From NCBI RefSeq assembly GCF_003436425.1, contig NZ_QSPK01000028.1, positions 1 to 28,478 on the forward strand: a stretch of DNA of 28,478 bases. The letters are read 5' to 3'. The stretch's first letter is position 1. Each line of letters begins with the position of its first letter. The notes below the pieces were generated by a model. That model did no database searches. It had not been told where the DNA came from and worked only from the letters and a program-made list of their open reading frames with translations. The DNA comes from Eubacterium sp. TM05-53. GTDB lineage: Bacteria > Bacillota_I > Bacilli_A > Erysipelotrichales > Erysipelotrichaceae. Positions 7,004-14,974 of this stretch are shown piece after piece. Both the position numbers and the translations under genes were made by a program.

Positions 7004-8938
7004 ATGGACAAAATAATAAATCAAGTTTTAAAAGAGAACACAATAGGAATATGGAAATTAGATGGAAATCAATTGTATGGGAATGATTGCTTTTTAGATT
7101 TAATTGGAGTACCAAAAGAAATGGATGCACAAGCATGCTTAAAATTTCATTTATCACATGTACATCCTGAAGATCAAGAGCAATTTGGAGAATACGTAAG
7201 AAAACTAAGCGAAGAAAGAACGGAAATAGTGTATCGGTTTTTACATCCAGAAAAAGGGGTCATGATGATTCGCTGTTCAGGTAAGAAAATGGAAGATGGT
7301 ACGATTGCAGGGATTCATCAGGATATAAGTGATATTGTACGTTTAGAAAAGGATAAGATCTTAGAAACATATCTTGCAGAAACCAATGAGAAATTGCGGA
7401 ATCAAAATGTTGCGCAGAATGATTACTATAAGGAAATTTTAGATGAATTACCTTGTGGTGTATTCGCATATACAGTGAAAGAACATAGAATTGTTCATTT
7501 AAATAAAAGAGCTTTAGATATGTTTCATATAGATTCATTTGAAAATGCGCAAAGTAAGATGCGTTCGATATTTGAAAAGTTTGAATATCCAGATTCAACC
7601 ACAAATGAGCGTTTGATCGCATTAAGAAAATATGATAATTCGGTAGATTTTGAAGTGATCATTAATCCTAAAGAAACTTATGAAGTTCATGCACTCGCAA
7701 AGTCAAAAGTTTTTATGAATCCAGATCATGAACGCATTATCATTACGGTATTTTTAGATATTTCAAATATGGTCATGTTGAAAAAAGCTTTAGAACAAGC
7801 CAAAGAAGGAAGTGCAGCTAAAAGTGCATTCTTATTTAATATGTCTCACGATTTAAGAACACCATTAAATGCCATAATTGGTTTTAGTGAATTGATGAAA
7901 AGTCATTGGGATGATCAAGAAGTGTCTAGAAATTATCTCGAAAAAATTGATGAATCCAGTCAATACTTACTTTCTTTGATCAATAATATTTTAGAAATGT
8001 CTAAAATTGAGAGTGGGAAAGAAGAATTGAAAGAAAAACCATGGGATGTTTATACGTCTTGTGATAATCTTCTACAATTCTTTGAACCCGATATTCGTCA
8101 GAAGAATCAAACACTAAATTATTCAGTGAATATTAAACATAATATGATTTTGACGGACTCTTTAAAAATCAGAGAAATCTATGTAAACCTAATGAGTAAT
8201 GCGATCAAATACACGGATGCTGGTGGAACCATTTCTTTTTCTTTAGAAGAAATTGAAAGAGAAGAAGGGGTATCCGACTATAAGGGTATTATTCAAGATA
8301 CGGGCATTGGTATATCTAAAGACTATTTACCCCATATCTTTGAATCGTTTTCAAGACAAAGAACATCTAGTGAATCAGGTGTAATAGGAACAGGACTAGG
8401 GATGCCAATCGTTAAAAAACTGGTAGATTTAATGCATGGAACTATAAGTATCGAAAGTGAAGAAGGTAAGGGAACAACCGTCGTTGTAAATCTTCCTCAT
8501 CGATATATCATAGAAGAACAAGAAGTCAAAAAAGTGAATGATAAAGAAATTGATCTTACAGGAAAACACATTCTTCTTGTGGAAGACAATGATTTAAATG
8601 CCGAAATTGCACAAACATTACTTGAAGACAAAGGAATTAAAGTGACTTGGGCGAAGGATGGATTAGAAGCTGTGATGATGGTAAAGGAAAATGCGATGGA
8701 TTGTTTCGATTGTATCTTAATGGATATTCAAATGCCAAGAATGAATGGCTTTGAAGCCTGCAAAGTCATACGCTCTTTGCCAGATGATCGAAACAAGCTT
8801 CCAATCATCGCCTTAACGGCCAATGCCTTTGAAGAAGATCGTAAAGATTGTTTAGATGCAGGCATGAGTGAACATGTTTCGAAACCGATTGAAATTCAAT
8901 CTTTACTACAAACAATAGAATCTGTACTAAAAAAATAG
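7004..8938 (+). CDS. Soluble PAS-PAS hybrid histidine kinase with receiver domain
   Basis: The 644-aa protein has no membrane segment or signal peptide. Two PAS-like sensor regions (about residues 10-110 and 135-255) are joined by a coiled segment. HisKA follows, with the phospho-accepting His282 in NMSHDLRTPLNAI, then HATPase_c with N (LMSNAIKYT), G1 (DTGIGI) and G2 (GTGLGM) boxes, and a C-terminal receiver domain with Asp574 in LMDIQMP. It is therefore a cytoplasmic phosphorelay kinase. No separate response regulator or Hpt gene lies nearby, so its output is unknown. An open frame extends upstream to 6662 but runs antisense inside proB; the ATG at 7004 follows the promoter directly and lacks a ribosome binding site. 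Kinase and receiver closely resemble those of the second hybrid kinase in this window. Confidence 0.93.
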   Translation: MDKIINQVLKENTIGIWKLDGNQLYGNDCFLDLIGVPKEMDAQACLKFHLSHVHPEDQEQFGEYVRKLSEERTEIVYRFLHPEKGVMMIRCSGKKMEDGTIAGIHQDISDIVRLEKDKILETYLAETNEKLRNQNVAQNDYYKEILDELPCGVFAYTVKEHRIVHLNKRALDMFHIDSFENAQSKMRSIFEKFEYPDSTTNERLIALRKYDNSVDFEVIINPKETYEVHALAKSKVFMNPDHERIIITVFLDISNMVMLKKALEQAKEGSAAKSAFLFNMSHDLRTPLNAIIGFSELMKSHWDDQEVSRNYLEKIDESSQYLLSLINNILEMSKIESGKEELKEKPWDVYTSCDNLLQFFEPDIRQKNQTLNYSVNIKHNMILTDSLKIREIYVNLMSNAIKYTDAGGTISFSLEEIEREEGVSDYKGIIQDTGIGISKDYLPHIFESFSRQRTSSESGVIGTGLGMPIVKKLVDLMHGTISIESEEGKGTTVVVNLPHRYIIEEQEVKKVNDKEIDLTGKHILLVEDNDLNAEIAQTLLEDKGIKVTWAKDGLEAVMMVKENAMDCFDCILMDIQMPRMNGFEACKVIRSLPDDRNKLPIIALTANAFEEDRKDCLDAGMSEHVSKPIEIQSLLQTIESVLKK

Positions 8939-8957
8939 CGGCAAGTTCGCTATTTTT
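8931..8957 (+). terminator. Terminator of the hybrid histidine kinase gene
   Basis: AAAAATAGCG (8931-8940), loop GCAAGTT and CGCTATTTTT (8948-8957) form a 10-bp perfect stem that includes the stop codon. Confidence 0.85.
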
Positions 8958-8967
8958 AAAACATAAA

Positions 8968-9016
8968 TGTCAATGCTACTGAAAATAATGTCAAAACCGT
9001 GCAGAATTGTCAGTAG
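8968..9016. repeat. Triple TGTCA repeat with CTACTGA/TCAGTAG inverted ends
   Basis: TGTCAA (8968), TGTCAA (8989) and TGTCAG (9008) recur every ~20 bases. CTACTGA (8976-8982) is the reverse complement of TCAGTAG (9010-9016). The layout resembles the multiple transposase-binding sites at the end of an IS21-like insertion sequence, but no transposase gene is present, so it would be an isolated remnant. Confidence 0.35.
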
Positions 9017-9124
9017 AATTATTTATCTCTAAAAAGTGATTATTAATGATATAATAAATATGCAAATATTTGTTCTCAAATACGAATTATAAATTTGAAT
9101 ATTATACGAAAATGGAGGACAAAT

Positions 9125-9742
9125 ATGAAAACACCAAAAGAATATAGGGATAATCTTTTAAATCACATTATCACCAAACAAATGTTAGTGGATTGTTTGT
9201 ACAGCGTGAATAAACGAGCCAAAAACTATCGTGATAAAGAAAGGAAACAAAGAGCGTATTCGAGATGTCATCGGTATGTAGATAATTCTGCATTTATTGA
9301 AGGAGCTAGAGAAAAGAAACTAGAGATGTATCGCATGAAAGACATGTTGTTGCAAATTTTGACACCCATTTGTATCCACAAAGAATTCATTGGTTACAAG
9401 ACTGAAAGAATCTACAGCTATGAAATTGAGGAGTATAAAAAGTATAAGAAACAATTCTTTTACGAAGGGCAGTATATAGACGATGATTATTCCATTGTGT
9501 ACTTTGGAGATGTAGAACTTAAAGATGAGCCTATATACCACTATTACTTGTTCTACGACTTGGATTGTGGACATACGTTTCATACACCTATTAAAGAAGA
9601 AGAATTAGACAAATATTCTTTACCTATTATTGAAATTAGTGAGTTAGAAACGACGGGTCATAAAGTCAATGATTTGGTAAGTGTGCAATTTGTACGAAAA
9701 GTCATTCAATTGATTGAAGAAAATAAGTATATATTACAGTAA
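9125..9742 (+). CDS. Hypothetical protein of 205 aa
   Basis: I do not recognise this protein. The N-terminal half is very basic and helical (TKQMLVDCLYSVNKRAKNYRDKERKQR), and the middle is rich in tyrosine and charged residues. The C-terminal part contains a DLDCGHTFHTPI segment with one Cys and two His, and ends in a helix. There is no signal peptide or membrane span. The start at 9125 is set by GGAGG eight bases upstream; an in-frame ATG at 9095 has no such site. A TGATATAAT extended -10 ends at 9055, about 70 bases before the start. The gene is monocistronic between two terminators and unrelated in appearance to its neighbours. Confidence 0.75.
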   Translation: MKTPKEYRDNLLNHIITKQMLVDCLYSVNKRAKNYRDKERKQRAYSRCHRYVDNSAFIEGAREKKLEMYRMKDMLLQILTPICIHKEFIGYKTERIYSYEIEEYKKYKKQFFYEGQYIDDDYSIVYFGDVELKDEPIYHYYLFYDLDCGHTFHTPIKEEELDKYSLPIIEISELETTGHKVNDLVSVQFVRKVIQLIEENKYILQ

Positions 9743-9762
9743 AAGCGCAATTCCTGCGCTTT
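9742..9762. terminator. Bidirectional terminator
   Basis: AAAGCGCA (9742-9749), loop ATTCC and TGCGCTTT (9755-9762) sit between two convergent genes and overlap the stop codon of the upstream one. Confidence 0.85.
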
Positions 9763-9767
9763 CTTTC

Positions 9768-10397
9768 TTATAATGCATATACTTTATCGGCTCTTTGGGC
9801 CACTTCTTTTGAATGTGTGACAATAATAATACATTTTCCTTGTTCTTTTAAATTATCAAAAATATCCATGATTTCATCACGTGTATCCGGATCTAAATTT
9901 CCGGTTGGCTCATCTGCCAAGATAATTTTTGGATCATAACTCAAAGCTCTTGCGATGGCCACTCTTTGTTGCTGACCACCCGAAAGTTTTAAGATGCGAC
10001 GATGAATCTGGTCTTGATCTAAACCTACTTTTTCCAATAATTCAACAGCTCTTACTTCTTTATCATTTTGATGCACATTCGCAATATCCATAGATAAAGT
10101 AACATTTTCTAATGCCGTTAACTTATTTAATAAGTAATAACTCTGAAAAATCATAGCCATTTGATGAGAACGAAATTCATACATATCCATTGTTTTAATG
10201 CTTTGTCCTTCAAATAAAATATCGCCCTCTTTTAGATTCGTTAACCCACTCATTAAAGATAATAATGTTGTTTTACCCGTTCCACTTGGACCAATGATCG
10301 CATAGAGTTTTCCTGGTTCAAACTCCATATTTACATCTTTTAATACAGGTTTTGTGTCATACTGAAAAGAAACATCTTTAATTTCAAATAAACTCAT
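9768..10397 (-). CDS. ABC transporter ATP-binding protein (MacB/LolD type)
   Basis: The 209-aa ATPase has Walker A GPSGTGKTT (residues 36-44), Q-loop Gln85, signature LSGGQ (138-142), Walker B IILADE (158-163) followed by the PTGNLD D-loop, and switch His195. This composition is typical of the MacB/FtsE/LolD group, which drives mechanotransmission-type permeases rather than substrate import. The ATG at 10397 is chosen because GGGGTGA lies just upstream and because the MSLFEIKDVSF opening is standard; an upstream extension would overlap the permease. It lies ten bases after its partner permease in the same operon. The C-terminus is slightly short, ending right after the ADKVYAL strand. Confidence 0.93.
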   Translation of the reverse strand: MSLFEIKDVSFQYDTKPVLKDVNMEFEPGKLYAIIGPSGTGKTTLLSLMSGLTNLKEGDILFEGQSIKTMDMYEFRSHQMAMIFQSYYLLNKLTALENVTLSMDIANVHQNDKEVRAVELLEKVGLDQDQIHRRILKLSGGQQQRVAIARALSYDPKIILADEPTGNLDPDTRDEIMDIFDNLKEQGKCIIIVTHSKEVAQRADKVYAL

Positions 10398-10407
10398 ACG
10401 ATCACCC

Positions 10408-11829
10408 CTAATCTCTATTGGATAAAATGCTTGATGGATCATATCGCATAACACAAAGTAGGGCAGCACAATTACTAATGATCACAAGCACAAATGCGAT
10501 GGCTCCCACTTCAAGTAATACATTGAAATTCATTGCTTCAAAAACCGTAGTCACTTTTTCAAGACCTTTTTCTTGAGGCTGATTGTTGGATTCATCTGTT
10601 TTTGGCTGCTGAGATGAATCGTTGTTTGGTGGCGTTTGTTGTCTAGAGAAGTTCTGTTTCTTTGTTTCATTCATTGAATCTGTAGAAGAAATTTGACTTT
10701 CTAACAAAGTGTTTGTGATAGGTACGCTTGTGACGGCACCTAAACCAGAACCCACAATAAACGCAAATAAGGCAATAAATAGTGTCTCACTAAAGAATTG
10801 AAGAGCAATTTTAGTCTTATTCATACCTAGTGCACAAAGAATGCCAATTTCTTGTTTTCTTTCGCGAATACTGAAAATGTTCAATACAACAAGTACTATC
10901 GCTCCAATCACAAAGACAACAATCAAGAAATATGTCGCAAATTTAGATAGATTTTGTAGAGGTACAATACTTTGTTGGTAGGACTGTAAATCACTTGAAG
11001 TCACCGTATATGAATCACTTAGTCCCTTTTTAGTACATTCCTTTTTAAACTTATTGAAATCTTTAACTGTATTAAATACATACGTACCATTGACATTTAA
11101 GTCTAAGTCATAGGTTTCACTTAAATTATTCACAACATTATAACTTGTATAAATTGTATTCGATGCATTCATTGGATTTGAAGAAGTTGAAGAATAAAAA
11201 CCAGTTACGACAAAATTTACCGTTGTAGAATCATCTACCTTTAATGTGATGGTATCACCTACAGAAACGCCATTGTATGTCGCAAGATCTTCAGGGATGA
11301 TACACTGATTTTCTTCGGTTTGTTCATCAAACATATTTCCTTCTGTAATTGTAGATGTACCATCCGTAAAATCCGTCATCGCTTCATCATTTTCATAGCC
11401 AGTAACCGTAATGGATGAAGAATTTTCTTGTCCCATTGGACCCGGCCCCTGTTGTTGATTTTCCATTAAGCTAAAGCTATCGCTAGCTTGTAAAGAAAGA
11501 CTTGCAGAATAATAGAACTTAGATACATAATCTGAATCAGCATACTTTTGAAGTTCATCTAAAGATAGAGATTCGATACTGTCCATCTTTTCCTTCATAT
11601 CCTCTTTGTTTCCAGGCTCAAAATCTTTCATCATATTCATACGATTTTGGCTGATTTGACCCGTAATGTTCGTAAGCTCAAGACTTGCATTTTGACTTGT
11701 GATACTTGCCTGATGAATGGACAAGCCAATACAGGCACTAAACATGAGTACAAATAAAATAATACCAATCAATATGGATCGGCCTTTGCTGCGAAACACA
11801 TTTCGAATCGCATTTTTAAAAATATACAT
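10408..11829 (-). CDS. ABC transporter permease (FtsX/MacB-like)
   Basis: The 473-aa permease has one N-terminal membrane helix (about residues 18-38), a large extracytoplasmic MacB_PCD-like domain (about 40-295), and three C-terminal helices forming an FtsX domain; RERKQEIGILCALGM follows the second helix. A Gln/Asn/Pro/Ser-rich linker of some 35 residues lies between the third and fourth helices, which is unusual for the family. AAAAGGAAGTGATGAA precedes the ATG. It pairs with the ATPase downstream. Such systems export peptides, antibiotics or lipoproteins, or sense antimicrobial peptides. No accessory HlyD-like protein or adjacent two-component pair is visible to define the substrate. Confidence 0.9.
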   Translation of the reverse strand: MYIFKNAIRNVFRSKGRSILIGIILFVLMFSACIGLSIHQASITSQNASLELTNITGQISQNRMNMMKDFEPGNKEDMKEKMDSIESLSLDELQKYADSDYVSKFYYSASLSLQASDSFSLMENQQQGPGPMGQENSSSITVTGYENDEAMTDFTDGTSTITEGNMFDEQTEENQCIIPEDLATYNGVSVGDTITLKVDDSTTVNFVVTGFYSSTSSNPMNASNTIYTSYNVVNNLSETYDLDLNVNGTYVFNTVKDFNKFKKECTKKGLSDSYTVTSSDLQSYQQSIVPLQNLSKFATYFLIVVFVIGAIVLVVLNIFSIRERKQEIGILCALGMNKTKIALQFFSETLFIALFAFIVGSGLGAVTSVPITNTLLESQISSTDSMNETKKQNFSRQQTPPNNDSSQQPKTDESNNQPQEKGLEKVTTVFEAMNFNVLLEVGAIAFVLVIISNCAALLCVMRYDPSSILSNRD

Positions 11830-11833
11830 TTCA

Positions 11834-11869
11834 TCACTTCCTTTTCTAAAATTAGTTTAAAGAAAGTGA
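11834..11869 (-). promoter_or_regulatory. Hairpin that could hide the permease ribosome binding site
   Basis: On the minus strand, TCACTTTCTTT (11869-11859) can pair with AAAGGAAGTGA (11844-11834), with one mismatch and a 14-base loop. The second arm contains the Shine-Dalgarno sequence of the permease gene, whose ATG is at 11829. Tight initiation or regulation at the RNA level is possible. Confidence 0.35.
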
Positions 11870-11881
11870 CTGAAATGAAAC

Positions 11882-13109
11882 TTAAAATCGGTTTTCCATG
11901 ATCTCTACAATGGTTGTATCCACATCTTTTATGCCAACATTGGATAAATAAGCCATATTTTGAATACATTTTTCTGGAGTTTTAGCTACAATACCATCAC
12001 TTTTCTTTAGTGGCGCGTTGTTTAATGCGGTTTTTGCACAAAGAAGTGCGGATATGGTTCCTGTAGTTACTTTTAAGCTACATCCTACTTTTCCACCATC
12101 ACAAATCATACCTGTAACTGTACCTGTCATATTTTTGATCGCATATCCAATCTGCTCTTTACTTCCACCAAACATATAGACAAGAGCTGCACTACAAGCT
12201 GTACTACTTGCCATCACACACGTACACATTGGGGATAATTTTCCAATATAAGAATTAATATAGCGATTGAGTAAGTGTCCTAATGCTAAAGCCTTTAATT
12301 CTTTCTCTTTTGAAATGTGTTGTTCTAACGCCACAATATGAATCGGTAAGATTAAGGCAATACCCTTAGTGCCTGCACCAGAACTAGACTTCGTACTTAA
12401 TGGACATCCTGATAGTCTTGCCTCAATGGCAGCGGTTAATGTAAGTATGAGTTCATTTTCAAAAGAACTTGAAAGAGACAGATTATGATTTTTGGCATAG
12501 TCAGCCAGTTCTAAATTCATTTTCACTCCATCATACAAAAATTCAATGTCTTTAGGATCTAAATCATTGACTAGATCCACAATGTCAGAGATACTCATTT
12601 TTCTTAAATCTTGAATTAAATTGGATTGTTTACTAACTGTATTTTTATTATCGATTAAAATCTCATCGTTCTTAGATAAAAATACAACATTTGTATGTTC
12701 ATCCTGGATGATACAAGTACTCGTTTGATTTTGAGTATGAAGAGTTCCTTTCACATAAAGATTTGTTTGAGTTGAATCCACATGGACTTGTACCTGCTTA
12801 AATTTGTATACTTTTTCTTTTATGGAATCATCAATATCTTCAAAAAGTTTTAACCCTTTTTCAGGATTTTTAAGAATGCACCAAGAGTTGCGGCATAGTT
12901 TAATCCCACATTATCAAAGTTAGGAATACCGCCGACATTCCATTTTTAAAAATTCCAATATTTACATCGACATCGATCGAAACAATTTTCTCATCTAATA
13001 CTTTAGCTGCATTTGCCAAACATAACGCCACACAGACGGGTTCTGTACAACCTAGTGCAGGTGTTACATCTTGTTTTAATAATTGTATACATTCTTTTCT
13101 TGTTAACAT
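11882..13109 (-). pseudogene. UPF0597/CyuA-type L-cysteine desulfidase-like gene, two frameshifts
   Basis: An intact N-terminal part begins at ATG 13109 ([29 protein letters not shown]). A frameshift near 12950 follows the KNGM motif. The next frame reads [23 protein letters not shown], and a second shift in an A-run near 12873 leads to NPEKGLKLFEDIDDSIKEK, which joins the long C-terminal frame ending at 11882. Joined, the pieces make the ordinary ~410-aa YhaM/CyuA fold (serine-dehydratase-alpha-like, cysteine residues for a 4Fe-4S cluster: C in LGCTEP and later CDGGKVGCS). Members degrade L-cysteine to sulfide, ammonia and pyruvate. A 299-aa fragment from 12781 stays open but lacks the N-terminal third. 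It is followed by the ABC transporter on the same strand. Confidence 0.85.
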
Positions 13110-13161
13110 AAAATCACCACAAGTATTATACAAAAAGTTTACAGTTCTTAATAATGATTTG

Positions 13162-13170
13162 TGCTATAAT
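13162..13170 (+). promoter_or_regulatory. Extended -10 promoter of the CHASE-sensor operon
   Basis: TGC precedes TATAAT (13165-13170), an extended -10 lying 35 bases before the GTG start at 13205. A convincing -35 is absent. Confidence 0.55.
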
Positions 13171-13204
13171 ATAAAATTGAAAAATATAACCGAGGTATAA
13201 GAAA

Positions 13205-14974
13205 GTGAAGAAAAAGACTATAGTTCCGTTGATTGTATTTCTTGTAGGAATATGTCTATTGAGTGTATTTACATATAATACGAATGTTCAAATTCAAAAA
13301 GATAGGCGTACGATTGCAAAATTAAATGTAGAGACATATGGTCAGCGTATAGAAAATGATATTGAAAATGGAATTGAAATAACAGATACTTTAAAACAGT
13401 TATTGATAAATGGAAATGGTCAAATCATAGATTTTTCCAAAATAGCTGAAAATCTAATGTCTTATTCTATACAAAGTGTGCAATTAGCACCGAATGGAGT
13501 TGTAACAGAAGTTTATCCTGAAGAAGGAAATGAAGCAGGTAAAATTGATTTATTAAAGGATTCAAAGCGAGGTGAAATTTCGAATTATGCAAAAGATCAT
13601 AATATAACCATTATCCAAGGTCCTATTAAATTGAAACAAGGAGGTTCTGGGCTTGTTGTTCGCAATCCCATTTATCTAGAAGATGAAAATGGACAAGAAT
13701 ATTTTTGGGGATTTACGATTGTGATTTTGCACGTTCCTGAAATTTTTGAGGATTCGACAAACGTTTTATCTAAATTTAAATATAATTATCGACTTTCAAG
13801 AGAAACGTCTGTTTTAGATAAGAAATATGTAGAGGTTGATGCGAATTGTGATAAAATGATTCGCCCAGTCACTTATAATTTGACTGTTGGAAAAGAAAAA
13901 TGGAAATTGGAAATCATGCCTAGAGCTGGATGGAGCAACTCTAAAACTTTATATTTAATTTTCTTTGGAGGACTATCCTTAGTTCTTCTACTAACTGGAC
14001 TTACAATCGTCTTATTCCTATTGGATGAAAGAAGAGTTGAATTAAAAGAACTAGCCCATAAAGATGTACTGACTAAGCTTTATAATCGATATGGATTTGA
14101 TGAAATAGCAGAAAAGATGATTTCAAAAAATCCATAAGAACATTGCGTAGCCGTATTATTAGATGTAGATGATTTCAAATTAATAAATGACATGTATGGA
14201 CATGCCTATGGGGATAAAGCTTTAATAAGTCTAGCTGAAAATATGCAAAAATTTTTTCCATCTTCTGCATTGCTTGGTAGAAATGGTGGAGATGAATTCT
14301 GTATTCTTTTATCAAATTGTACAATGGAAGAAATGAAAGAATCTTTGATTGAATTCACAAAAACTCCAAAAACATTTTCGTATAAAGGACAAACATATTC
14401 TTTTTGTATTTCACTTGGATATGCCGAATATCCAAATAATGCGATTGTAAGATCTCAACTCATGCGTTGTGCCGATGCAGCTCTTTATGAAGTAAAACTT
14501 CATGGTAAAAATGGATGTATGGCCTATAAAGAAGGACTTCAGTCGGGTGTTCGTAAACAACTTGGATTTGTGTTAAATGACATATCAGAAAATTTACCAG
14601 GAGCTTTTATGATCTATCGAGCGGATAAAGAGGATGATGAAATTTTCTACGCAAATAAAGAATTTTTAGATATGGCTGGATATGAAAATCTAGATGAATT
14701 ATTTAAAAGTACAAAGAAAAGTTTCCGAAATTTGATTCATGAAGATCAACGAGAAACGGTAGAAGCAAGTATTTGGAATCAAATTGAAAGTGGAAGTGAG
14801 AATGACTATATTCATTATCCATTAAGAAAACAAGATGGAACTTATATTCTTGTACTTGATCAAGGTAAAATTGTGGAAAGCGTACGTTTTGGCAAAGTAT
14901 TCTACGTTTTATTTATGGATTGGCAGGCAATGCAGGTGAATTATAGTACAAAATTTGACGAGAAAGCTACGTGA
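13205..14974 (+). pseudogene. CHASE-GGDEF-PAS diguanylate cyclase interrupted by an in-frame TAA
   Basis: The gene starts at GTG 13205 (GAGG nine bases upstream). It encodes a membrane helix (about 6-24), an extracytoplasmic CHASE-like sensor (about 30-245; QLAPNGVV, LKQGGSGLVVRNPIY, WGF), a second helix (about 252-273) and the start of a GGDEF domain (HKDVLTKLYNRYGF). Codon 311 (14135-14137) is TAA. The same frame then continues EHCVAVLLDVDDFKLINDMYGHAYGD, reaches GGDEF at codons 361-365, a PAS domain, and TGA at 14972. Only one codon is lost, and CAA-to-TAA would explain it. Without readthrough the product is a 310-aa sensor stub with no cyclase. No RxxD inhibitory site precedes GGDEF. The downstream kinase gene overlaps its stop. 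Confidence 0.88.

Noticed and set aside
7260..7622. 120-codon minus-strand open frame
   Set aside because: It lies wholly within the kinase PAS region and shows no start signal or domain.
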